DNA of 64,000 nt from PoT sp049331405 (GTDB lineage Bacteria > Planctomycetota > Planctomycetia > Isosphaerales > Isosphaeraceae), in assembly GCF_049331405.1 (NCBI RefSeq), contig NZ_CP186274.1, forward strand, positions 868,001 through 932,000, in the 5' to 3' direction. Below, one piece after another: positions 7,943 through 15,714 of this stretch; position 1 is the stretch's first letter; the number at the start of each line of letters is the position of its first letter. Made by a program: the position numbers and the translations under genes. The notes beneath the pieces were generated by a model. It was not told the DNA's origin, ran no database searches, and saw only the letters and a program-made list of their open reading frames with translations.

Positions 7943-9610
7943 TTACTTGATGATGGGATCGAGGGGGACCGGGCCGAAGACCGGCACGGCCATGTCGAGG
8001 GCGTCGGTGAGGTTGCAATAAGGGTCGAGGCCGTGGCCGTACCAGAGCTCTGCCCCCGGCGGACAGGCGGCGTCGAGCTTGATGAGAACGGTATCCTGCG
8101 ACGGCCCGACCCTGGCGTCGAAGATGATCGGGATGATCGTGCCGTCGGGCTTACGGATCGAGAACCCGCCGATGTGTCGCGCCGGCTGGAGCCCTCGATA
8201 CGGGGCCGCCTCCTGAGGGCCGAGCTTCGGGGCGTCCAGGATCTTGGCGAAGCCCGGGTAGTGATGGGCCGGAGTCTGGGGGAATCCGGAGCCGTCGACG
8301 CGGTTGACCCCCTTGAACTTGACGGCCAGGGTCCGGTCGTCGAGCTTGCTGACGCGCTCCAGGGTCGGCGTCGTGGCCCCGGCCTGGCCGAAGACCTCGC
8401 GGATGGCGATACGGGCGAGGCGTGCCCCCAGCCGCTTCAGGCCGGGCGTGCCGATGTGGATGCCGTCGTCGAGGTCGAGGTCCACAGCGGCGACGACCGC
8501 CGTGTTCGGGATCCGATCCGGGATCAGGCGCTGGGCCTCCTGGACGGCGTTCCAGAACTTCGGGTCGCTGGGGTTGGAGAACCGGCCGAGCTGCACGAGG
8601 TAGAAGGGCAGGTCGGGCTGGCCGAAGTCGGAGCGGACCGCGGCGATGAAGTCGGCGAAGACCCGGGGATAGATCTTCGAGGCGTCGGGGTTCGCCTCGG
8701 CCTCGCCTTGATACCAGAGGACGCCCCGGACCTTGCCCCCGGCGAGCTTGAACTGGCGGAGCATGGAGCCGTAAAGGCTGTTGCCGCCTTCCCCCTTCTT
8801 GGCCGGATCCCACTGCGCCATGCTCGTGCCGCCGTGGGCGCAGGCGATGAGGCCGATGGGGACGTTGGTCGTCGATGCGAGCACGGTGGCGAAGGGGAGG
8901 CCCAGGCCCGTCCCCTTGGTCCGGGCCTTATGGAAGGCCTTGGAGCGGGCCTCGCGGTCGGCCGGGTTCAGGGAGTGGACGGGGTCGGGGGAATCGACCA
9001 GCCAGTGCAGCGGCTCCTCGGCCTTCGACCACTTGCCGTTCATCCCCAGCAGGCTCACGAGATTCGAGGGGGGCGTCACATCGACGAGGTCGCCGACCCC
9101 CTCCATGTTCGACTGCCCGGCGAGGACCCAGAGGTCGCCGACGAAGAGCCGGCCGATCGAAAACGCTGTTGCGTCGGCTCCCAGTTTCTTCACGGACTCC
9201 AGCTTCAGGGTCACGTTGACCAAGTAGGGTCCGCCAACCGGCACGTTCTTCAGCACGCCCTCGCGGTAGGACCAACCGTCGACGGGGATCGCCGGTTTCA
9301 AGGGATCCGAATGATGCGCGAAGAGGGAGACATTCTCGATGTCCTCGGCTGTCAGGCCATCACTGAGAGAGATGCTGATGTCCGCACGATTGTCGTTGCC
9401 GCGTTGATAGACCCGGAACGGCGTCGGCTCCAGGATTGCGATCGGCTTCCGATGATCCTCGGCGCCTTCCACCTTCGTGATGATCTGTGCCGGGGCGCTC
9501 GGGGCGAAGACGAGCCCAATCCCCATCAACGCCAGTGCCGGGAGTGCAGAACTCTTCCAACGTCGCAACCGACTCCGATTCGGGTTCGGGAACCCGAGCG
9601 ATTCGTACAT
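7943..9610 (-). CDS. Secreted sialate O-acetylesterase-like SGNH hydrolase
   Basis: A 555-residue protein starting at the ATG at 9610 (an extra TTG lies one codon upstream). An N-terminal hydrophobic stretch (SALPALALMGIGLVFAPSAPA) is an export signal. The catalytic serine is in LWVLAGQSNMEG, the block WYQGEAEAN follows in mid-protein, and the Asp/His pair is in DDGIHIG. These match the SASA (carbohydrate esterase 6 / sialate O-acetylesterase) family, which removes acetyl groups from sugars. It is followed by ThuA in an apparent two-gene unit. Confidence 0.85.
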   Translation of the reverse strand: MYESLGFPNPNRSRLRRWKSSALPALALMGIGLVFAPSAPAQIITKVEGAEDHRKPIAILEPTPFRVYQRGNDNRADISISLSDGLTAEDIENVSLFAHHSDPLKPAIPVDGWSYREGVLKNVPVGGPYLVNVTLKLESVKKLGADATAFSIGRLFVGDLWVLAGQSNMEGVGDLVDVTPPSNLVSLLGMNGKWSKAEEPLHWLVDSPDPVHSLNPADREARSKAFHKARTKGTGLGLPFATVLASTTNVPIGLIACAHGGTSMAQWDPAKKGEGGNSLYGSMLRQFKLAGGKVRGVLWYQGEAEANPDASKIYPRVFADFIAAVRSDFGQPDLPFYLVQLGRFSNPSDPKFWNAVQEAQRLIPDRIPNTAVVAAVDLDLDDGIHIGTPGLKRLGARLARIAIREVFGQAGATTPTLERVSKLDDRTLAVKFKGVNRVDGSGFPQTPAHHYPGFAKILDAPKLGPQEAAPYRGLQPARHIGGFSIRKPDGTIIPIIFDARVGPSQDTVLIKLDAACPPGAELWYGHGLDPYCNLTDALDMAVPVFGPVPLDPIIK

Positions 9611-9816
9611 CAAGGCGGTGTCTCCTCGGCTGGTAGCAGATCGACCCGATCCGGGCAGGGCGGGGCCAGGCCCGCATGTTCGACATCCTAAGAGCGTGGG
9701 AGGGGGGATGAAAGGGCCCTGCCTTCAGGGCGCGGGCACGGGTGAAATATCTCTCAGGCGTTTCTCCGAAGCAGGCGCTGCTGACGACGCCCTCGCGGCA
9801 GGTTACAATTTCCGCC

Positions 9817-11295
9817 ATGAATGTCATCGTCGTGGTCTGCAACAGCTTGCATCTCGGGTTCCTGGGTTCCTACGGCAATAGCTGGATCGAGACGCCGAAC
9901 CTCGACCGCCTGGCCGCGGAGGGGGTCGTCTTCGACCACCATTTCCCCGAGAACGTGACGACCCTGCCCACCCGGCGAAGCTGGTGGACCGGCCGATACG
10001 GCTTCCCCGACCCCGACCAGGGGTGGACCCCGCTCCGCCACGACGAGACGATCCTGCCCGATCTCCTCTGGAAGCAAGGGGTTCGGACCGCCTTCATCTC
10101 CGACGTCCCCTTGCTCCGCGACGCCGGGCAGGGGTTCGGCCGGGGGTTCGATGACGTCGTCTGGGTCCGGGGCCAGGGGTACGACCCGCTCGTTCCTCCC
10201 AAGGACCCGCGCGTCGGCAAGGTCCGGCTCCGCGACGAGCCAGGCCTGCGGCTGCCCCCCGAGGACGACCCAGACCACGACCTCTGGAAAGAGCGCTGGG
10301 AGCAGTTCCTTCGCAACCGGGCCGTGCTCAAGCCCGACACGCCCGAGACCTCGGGCGTCGCCCGGACCGTCGACGCGGCGATCCACTGGCTCGAGCGCCA
10401 GGACGGGGATCCGAACCCGTTCCTGCTCTGGCTCGACCTGTTCAGCCCGCACGGACCCTGGGATCCTCCCGAGCCCTTCCGCGATATGTACGCCGCCGCC
10501 GACCCCGACGAGTTCGAGGCGGGGGAGGAAGGGGATCTCATCGAGGACGATGACGAGGAGGAGCTCGACCTGGAAGAGGTCCGCGCGCTGATCGACGTCC
10601 CCGGCGGGGTCGTCGGCGACGTACTCGACGAGGCCGAGCTATTGCGGCTCAGGCGGACCTACGCGGGGACCGTGAGCCTGGTCGACCACTGCCTCGGCAA
10701 GCTCTTCGAGTCGTTGAAGGAGCTGGGTCGCATGGACGACACGCTCATCGTCTTCACGAGCGACCAGGGGGAGCCGCTGGGAGAGCACGGCATCGTCAGG
10801 CGTTTCCGCCCCTGGCTCTATGAAGAACTGGTGCATACCCCGCTCATCATCAGAATGCCAGGGGGCCGCTTCGGCGGCTCTCGCCACCTGGGCCTCGTGC
10901 AGACGGTCGACCTCTTCCCGACGATCGTCGCCGCGCTCGGGCTCCCGCCGGTCGACGAGATACACGGGCACGACCTCTTGCCCCTGATCCGCGGCGAGCA
11001 GACGAAGGTCCGCGACTTCGCCTGCCTCGGCATGGACGTCGAGGAGTACGCGATCCGGACGCAGTTGTGGTACCTGATCGTGCCGATCAACCCGGATCCA
11101 GACGATCCTCCGAGGCCCCCGGAATTGTACCGGAAGCCGGAGGATCGTTGGGATCAGAACAACCTGGCCGAGCAGTACCCGGAGATCGCCGAGCACCTGG
11201 AGTTAACGCTGAGGCGTTTTGTCGATGCGCTCGGCCGAGACTCGCTGGATACCCTCGGTCCCTTGCGGGAGATCGTTCGCTTTTCGCCGGACTGA
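9817..11295 (+). CDS. Sulfatase-fold hydrolase with Thr at the nucleophile position
   Basis: A 492-residue member of the alkaline phosphatase/sulfatase superfamily without a visible signal peptide. MNVIVVVCNSLHLGFLGSYG supplies the first metal-binding strand, although Asn replaces the first of the usual aspartates. VFTSDQGEPLGEHG is the second metal-site motif. The position of the sulfatase CxPSR formylglycine motif reads TLPTRRSWWTGR, so Thr replaces the Cys or Ser needed for formylglycine. It may therefore be a phosphodiester hydrolase or transferase using Thr, or inactive as a sulfatase. An acidic insert (EEGDLIEDDDEEELDLEE) lies mid-protein. The 3' end overlaps the convergent lipoprotein gene by 93 bases. 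ATG 9817 is preferred. Confidence 0.82.
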   Translation: MNVIVVVCNSLHLGFLGSYGNSWIETPNLDRLAAEGVVFDHHFPENVTTLPTRRSWWTGRYGFPDPDQGWTPLRHDETILPDLLWKQGVRTAFISDVPLLRDAGQGFGRGFDDVVWVRGQGYDPLVPPKDPRVGKVRLRDEPGLRLPPEDDPDHDLWKERWEQFLRNRAVLKPDTPETSGVARTVDAAIHWLERQDGDPNPFLLWLDLFSPHGPWDPPEPFRDMYAAADPDEFEAGEEGDLIEDDDEEELDLEEVRALIDVPGGVVGDVLDEAELLRLRRTYAGTVSLVDHCLGKLFESLKELGRMDDTLIVFTSDQGEPLGEHGIVRRFRPWLYEELVHTPLIIRMPGGRFGGSRHLGLVQTVDLFPTIVAALGLPPVDEIHGHDLLPLIRGEQTKVRDFACLGMDVEEYAIRTQLWYLIVPINPDPDDPPRPPELYRKPEDRWDQNNLAEQYPEIAEHLELTLRRFVDALGRDSLDTLGPLREIVRFSPD

Positions 11296-12534
11296 GTCGG
11301 GGTCGACGAAGGCATTCGAGGCCCCCTGAATCCGCCTCATGAACCGGCCGACGGGCGACTCACGCTTGACGTCGTTGGGCTTCGAGGCCGGGAACATCCC
11401 GAAGAAGCCTCCCGACGGCTTCGCTTCGACTCGCTGCGCCGCATAGGTCCGGTCGTTGTCGGTGGCCAGTTCGAGGTGCAGGACCTTCTCGTCGTGATCT
11501 CGGGCCTTCACCACGCCGTATTTCGTCCCCAGGGGTGTGCCGACGTCGAGCATGGGCCCGACGGCGTCAGGCCTGGTCATCGCGGTGGGGACCAGGACCG
11601 AGGCCGGGATGACCCCGCTCGAGGGGGCCGGTTGCGGGGCGAAGCTCGGGGTGTGGACGTGGCTGGCCTGATCGGGGCAGGTCGACCACATCGGGAACAT
11701 CCGAGACAGCCACGACTTGCGTTGCCCTGGCTGGGCCGAGGGGTTGCATCCGCAAGGGGCGTTAGCCGGCGCGGGGGCCTGATATCCGTTCATGACCGGG
11801 GTCATGCCTGACAGATATCCGTTCGTGACCGGGGTCGTGGCCGCCGCGGAGAGCGAGGCACGCTGCAGGTCGGCGTCGCGAGCGATCGCCGTCCGCACGC
11901 CCAGCGGGTCGGGCGGGGTGAACTCCCAGAGGCTCTCGGCCCGCTTCTGGCTCGAGTCGAAGAGCGGGAAGTAGCGGACGACCCTCGTGGGTGCGGGCGC
12001 CATGACGGGCGGCTGCGGGGTGAGCCTCCGCGTCGGCTGGGCCGGAGGCGATGGCGCGGGGGTCGGGGGCATCGCGGGCACCGGGACCGGTCGCGTCGGA
12101 TCCGGATCCGAATCTCTCGTCCAGGTCGGCATCTTCGGCTTCGACGCCGTCGTCGCCACCGCGGCGGGCGGCGGGGCGGGGGCCGGAGCCGGAGCGGGGG
12201 CACTTGCCACCGCCTGGGCCCGTGTCGGTGCAGGTGCCTTCGCCTGGAGCGTCCCGGGCGCCGCGTTGGTCTTGGGGGTATGCACGTCGGACGAAACGTC
12301 GGCAGGCGCGGACGCCATGGTGGGCGTGGGTGCGTTATTTACGGCCTTCGCCATGGCCGTTACCGGCGCGGCGGGCGGGGTTACGCAGGTCTGACAGGAG
12401 GGGTTCGTCCACGCCAGGCCAGGAGAAACCCCCGGACCAGCCATGGGCCGCTTGATTACGCATTGGTGAGTATCAGCGCAACCGGTTAGCCCAAAGACGA
12501 GCCCCATTAAGGCAATGGCTCGTGACCGTCTCAT
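11203..12534 (-). CDS. Pro/Ala-rich putative lipoprotein
   Basis: A 443-residue protein beginning MRRSRAIALMGLVFGLTGC, a type II signal with the lipobox LTGC, so it should be lipid-anchored at Cys19. The next 200 residues are low-complexity Ala/Pro/Thr, including a long AP repeat, which suggests a wall- or matrix-spanning stalk. The C-terminal half has short conserved-looking stretches (YGVVKARDHDEKVLHLELA, GGFFGMFPASKP) but no domain I recognise. The last 93 bases overlap the 3' end of the convergent sulfatase-fold gene. The function is unknown. Confidence 0.68.
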   Translation of the reverse strand: MRRSRAIALMGLVFGLTGCADTHQCVIKRPMAGPGVSPGLAWTNPSCQTCVTPPAAPVTAMAKAVNNAPTPTMASAPADVSSDVHTPKTNAAPGTLQAKAPAPTRAQAVASAPAPAPAPAPPPAAVATTASKPKMPTWTRDSDPDPTRPVPVPAMPPTPAPSPPAQPTRRLTPQPPVMAPAPTRVVRYFPLFDSSQKRAESLWEFTPPDPLGVRTAIARDADLQRASLSAAATTPVTNGYLSGMTPVMNGYQAPAPANAPCGCNPSAQPGQRKSWLSRMFPMWSTCPDQASHVHTPSFAPQPAPSSGVIPASVLVPTAMTRPDAVGPMLDVGTPLGTKYGVVKARDHDEKVLHLELATDNDRTYAAQRVEAKPSGGFFGMFPASKPNDVKRESPVGRFMRRIQGASNAFVDPDSVRRKANDLPQGTEGIQRVSAERIDKTPQR

Positions 12535-12911
12535 GGCGACTCCTTCCGCCTCGGCAGATTCCTTACTCCTATGCGAGGGATGCCCGGATCGCTACCGACG
12601 ATCCCTCTGGCGTAATCCATCGGCAGATTGTCAACGGGATATCCGGACAAATCCGGAGGTTGGGAAAGTTGGGAGAAAGACTGCCCGTGATTTTCGCTAT
12701 AATCGTTGAAGTCGACGCAACCTGACGCGAGGAGGAGGGCGGCCTGCCTGTCAGTATCCGCGAAGTTTCGACGACTTCCTTTCAGAACCGGTCAGTCCGG
12801 TTGCCCCCCGGAGTCGTATTGAAAGAATAGGGGCAGCGAGGTCGGTTGGCGGGAGGCGAGGGGTCGACCGTCCCATCCACCTTCGTCGAGAAGCAATGAG
12901 GAGACCCTCTC
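12535..12911. other. Intergenic region between divergent lipoprotein and cNMP-binding genes
   Basis: It must hold the promoters of both flanking genes. A TATAAT is seen at 12698-12703 on the plus strand, but no matching -35 box stands at a good distance. A clean GAGGAG ribosome-binding site at 12897-12902 serves the downstream gene. Nothing else recognisable. Confidence 0.35.
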
Positions 12912-13445
12912 ATGGTCGAGGCGCACGCCGCCGAACAATTCCTGTCCGTGCCCTTGCTCCACGACGTCGATCTCGAGGCGAAGCGAGCCATCCTCGAGGT
13001 CCTGGTCGAGAAGCACGCGCATCAGGGGACGATCCTGCTCCACCAGGGGCAGCCGGGCCAGCACCTCTCGTTCCTGATCGAGGGGAAGGCGAGCATCGAT
13101 CGAAAGTACGAGGGGGGGCATGTCGAGCATCTGGCACGCCTCTCCGCGCCCGCGGTCTTCGGCACCACGGCATTCTTCCACCCCGACCCGCCGTCGGTCA
13201 GCGTCAAGGCCCTGACGCCCGTCACCATCCTCTCGCTCGATCGCGCGGCCCACGAGCGACTCCGCCGCGAGAACCCGAGGGCCGCCGAGGCGCTCGCCCT
13301 GGCCGCCGTGAGGACCCTGGTCGAGCGGTTCAACCACCTGGACAAGCGCGTCTCCGAGTCGCTCGCCCAGCACGCGCACGACCACCCCAAGGTGACCGAG
13401 TGGTCCGGGTTCCGGGCCCGCTTGTTCGAAGAGTCGAGCATGTAA
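12912..13445 (+). CDS. Single-domain cyclic nucleotide-binding (Crp-like) protein
   Basis: A 177-residue protein made of one cyclic-nucleotide-binding beta-barrel: PLLHDVDLEAKRAILEVL leads in, ILLHQGQPGQHLSFLIEGKA forms the barrel core, and a helical tail follows. There is no helix-turn-helix, so it is not a Crp-type transcription factor by itself. The phosphate-binding cassette (around LSAPAVFGTTAFF) departs from the canonical GELAL...RAA motif, so binding of cAMP or cGMP is doubtful. GAGGAG lies eight bases before the ATG. A role as a small sensory or regulatory subunit is inferred. Confidence 0.7.
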   Translation: MVEAHAAEQFLSVPLLHDVDLEAKRAILEVLVEKHAHQGTILLHQGQPGQHLSFLIEGKASIDRKYEGGHVEHLARLSAPAVFGTTAFFHPDPPSVSVKALTPVTILSLDRAAHERLRRENPRAAEALALAAVRTLVERFNHLDKRVSESLAQHAHDHPKVTEWSGFRARLFEESSM

Positions 13446-13511
13446 AGCGGCTTTGATGTGGATTTCGTGAATTCGGCGTTTTTCCCGCGGAAAATGGCCG
13501 AAAAATGGGGA

Positions 13512-13536
13512 GGAGGCGTCCCTTGGCGGCGCCTCC
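13512..13536 (+). terminator. Hairpin downstream of the cNMP-binding gene
   Basis: GGAGGCG pairs with CGCCTCC around an 11-base loop, followed by TTCGGGG. A second short hairpin (GGCCCG/CGGGCC) follows about 20 bases later. The T tract is weak, so termination is only likely. Confidence 0.4.
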
Positions 13537-13572
13537 TTCGGGGAGAAAACGGGCCCGAATCGGGCCTGGGAG

Positions 13573-13601
13573 TTGACGAGCCGAGCCTCGAGCCGCACAA
13601 T
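13573..13601 (+). promoter_or_regulatory. Sigma70-like promoter for the PIG-L-nagB unit
   Basis: TTGACG at 13573-13578 and CACAAT at 13596-13601 are separated by 17 bases, giving a leader of about 190 bases before the PIG-L gene. A small hairpin (GGAAAGTT with AACTTCC) sits near the predicted transcript start. The assignment rests on box similarity only. Confidence 0.45.
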
Positions 13602-13797
13602 ATGGGTGAGGAAAGTTCGTCAACAACTTCCCCCACGCGCCGAGCCCAAGCCCACCCGAACGTCGATTGAGCGGTTTGACTCTCGCCTTCGGCGCGGTGA
13701 TGGCCACCCCTTTGATTGGCTTGTGTCGGGTAGACTCTTGCGGTGACCGCCTCGACGGGACGGGCCTCGAGAGTTCTCCGTCGGAGCATTCTTGCTG

Positions 13798-14742
13798 ATG
13801 GAAAAATCCTTTCTGACCCCTGGCAGCATGCACTGGCAGCCCGACTTCGATCGCTTGCTCGGGACGGTCAAGAACTGTGGCAGCCACGGTCAGCTCGTGG
13901 ATGTGCGCGAAAGCCTTCGTCATGCGATCGGCCGCGACCGCCCCCTGGTGATGCTCTGCCCCCACGCCGACGACGGTGCGATCACCGCGGCCTGTCTGAT
14001 GCACGAATATGCCGTGCGTCGCGGCCTGCCGGTGGTCGAGGTCCTCGTCTTCGCGGGCGAGCGCAACGTCGCGGCGCCCTGGCTGAACGACCAGAAGAAG
14101 GTCTCGGTCCGCGAGTCCGAATTCCGCCTCGAGTGCAACGTCCTGGGCGCCGAAGCCGTCTGCTGGGACCTCGACGCGTACCGGACCCCCGGCTACAAGC
14201 CGTCGCCCGGCGACATCGACAAGATCGTCAACTGGTTCGCGACCAAGCGCCCGGGTGCCCTGATCCTGCCCCCGGCCACCGACGCCCACGTCGCCCACCG
14301 GATGACCCGCGCCCTCGCGGCCATCGGGCTCGTCGGCTCGCAGCTCAAAGATACGCTGATCCTGACCGGCTGGACCCCCTGGGGTCCTTTGCCTCAGCCC
14401 AACGCCTACTTCAGCTACGATGGCGAGGCCGAGCGCACGAAGGAATGGGCGATCCACTGCCACGCCTCGCAGGTGCTCCTGACCGACTACACCAAGTATT
14501 GCTCGCACCTCGGCCGGGCCTACGCAGCCCTGGCTCGCGAGTGGGCCGAAGGGCACAGCCTGTCGGGCCGGGCGCACCGTACGGACGACCGTTTCGTGGG
14601 CGTCGAGCTCTTCCAGATCGAGACGTACCACCCCCAGGGTGACGAGAAAGAGGATCCGACCGATCCGATCCAGATTGCCCTGGGCCTCCTGAGCGGCCAG
14701 CTTGCCTCGGCCGCATCCCACCACGCCGTCGCCGCCGTCTGA
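13798..14742 (+). CDS. PIG-L family deacetylase
   Basis: A 314-residue LmbE/PIG-L family enzyme, expected to remove the N-acetyl group from a GlcNAc-containing substrate with a bound zinc. The metal/catalytic motif usually written PHPDDE is MLCPHADDGAI here. The second site is PPATDAHVAHRMT, where the family normally has a DxHxDH pattern, so both motifs are slightly altered. ATG 13798 is chosen; TTG 13792 in the same frame is an alternative. It is followed 72 bases later by nagB, and the pair suggests conversion of an N-acetylglucosamine compound to glucosamine phosphate and then fructose-6-phosphate. The substrate is inferred from the neighbour. Confidence 0.82.
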   Translation: MEKSFLTPGSMHWQPDFDRLLGTVKNCGSHGQLVDVRESLRHAIGRDRPLVMLCPHADDGAITAACLMHEYAVRRGLPVVEVLVFAGERNVAAPWLNDQKKVSVRESEFRLECNVLGAEAVCWDLDAYRTPGYKPSPGDIDKIVNWFATKRPGALILPPATDAHVAHRMTRALAAIGLVGSQLKDTLILTGWTPWGPLPQPNAYFSYDGEAERTKEWAIHCHASQVLLTDYTKYCSHLGRAYAALAREWAEGHSLSGRAHRTDDRFVGVELFQIETYHPQGDEKEDPTDPIQIALGLLSGQLASAASHHAVAAV

Positions 14743-14814
14743 GCTCAGCCTTGTGTCTATGAGATGAGTGCGGCGGCGAGGCATTGCTCGCCTTCGTTCG
14801 GAGTGCTTGCGTCG

Positions 14815-15612
14815 ATGCCCGCCCCCGCACGCGTCCTTTCTCTCGCCGGTGCGACCGTCCAGGTCTTCGCCGATGCCCCCACTGGCTGCCGCGCCGCCGC
14901 CGATCAGATTGCCCAGGTGACCCGATCGGCGCTGGAAGCCCGGGGCCGGGCCGTCCTCGGCCTGGCGACAGGCTCGACCCCCATCCCCATCTACGCCCGA
15001 CTCATCGAGTTGGTCAAGTCGGGCGAGCTCTCGTTCGCCGACGTCATCACCTACAACCTCGACGAATATTACCCGATCAGCCCGCTCGACCCGAACAGTT
15101 ACCGGTACTTCATGCACAAGTACCTATTCAGCCAGGTCGACCTGCCGTCGAACCGGGCGCATGTGCTCGACGGCTCGATCCCCGAGGCCTTCGCGGCCGA
15201 GCAGGCCGCGGCCTATGACCGCTGGATTGTCGCCGACGGCGGCCTCGACCTCCAGCTTCTCGGCCTGGGCCGTAACGGGCACATCGGATTCAACGAGCCG
15301 TCCGACCTCCCACTGGAAGAGGCCCTCGCCCTGCCGACGAGGCTCACGGACCTCGACCCGATCACCATCGCCGATGCCGCGAAGGACTTCGGCGGCGAGG
15401 CCAACGTGATCCGGAGGGCCCTGACGGTGGGCGTCGCCCCCATCCTGGCCGCGGGCACGATCGTCGTCGCCGCCTTCGGAGGCAACAAGGCGGAGGCCGT
15501 CGCCCAGTCGCTCAAGGGGCCGAAGACCCCGAAGGTCCCCGGCTCCTTGCTCCAGACGGTGCCCGGCAAGGTCACCTGGTATCTGGATGAGGCCTCGGCC
15601 AAGGGGCTCTGA
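14815..15612 (+). CDS. nagB: Glucosamine-6-phosphate deaminase
   Basis: A 265-residue NagB that converts glucosamine-6-phosphate to fructose-6-phosphate and ammonia. Signatures are GLATGSTPIPIY (phosphate loop), ITYNLDEYYPI (catalytic Asp) and LGLGRNGHIGFNEP (active-site His and Glu). ATG 14815 is preferred because GGAG precedes it and the resulting length matches typical NagB; ATG 14764 would add 17 residues without homology. It lies downstream of the PIG-L deacetylase gene and is closed by a strong terminator, so it is the last gene of a short amino-sugar unit. Confidence 0.93.
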   Translation: MPAPARVLSLAGATVQVFADAPTGCRAAADQIAQVTRSALEARGRAVLGLATGSTPIPIYARLIELVKSGELSFADVITYNLDEYYPISPLDPNSYRYFMHKYLFSQVDLPSNRAHVLDGSIPEAFAAEQAAAYDRWIVADGGLDLQLLGLGRNGHIGFNEPSDLPLEEALALPTRLTDLDPITIADAAKDFGGEANVIRRALTVGVAPILAAGTIVVAAFGGNKAEAVAQSLKGPKTPKVPGSLLQTVPGKVTWYLDEASAKGL

Positions 15613-15640
15613 GCCTCCCAGGCGATTTCTGAAACGAAAA

Positions 15641-15689
15641 ATCCGCGAGTCGGGGTGACCATCTCCCCCGACGCGCGGATCGGCTTTTT
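15641..15689 (+). terminator. Intrinsic terminator after nagB
   Basis: ATCCGCGAGTCGGGG and CCCCGACGCGCGGAT form a stem of more than 12 base pairs with a small internal mismatch, followed by CGGCTTTTT. It lies between convergent genes; on the minus strand the stem is followed by TTTTT GTT-like sequence, so it probably serves the kinase gene as well. Confidence 0.82.
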
Positions 15690-15714
15690 GAGCCTGACGC
15701 TTCTCAGCCGGACT

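Noticed and set aside
7670..9691. 673-codon open frame on the plus strand
   Set aside because: Shadow of the sialate O-acetylesterase and ThuA genes; no recognisable domain and composition typical of antisense GC-rich frames.
13608..13615. GAGGAAAG, a core motif seen in RNase P RNA
   Set aside because: The surrounding sequence lacks the other conserved RNase P segments and the gap is too small for that RNA.
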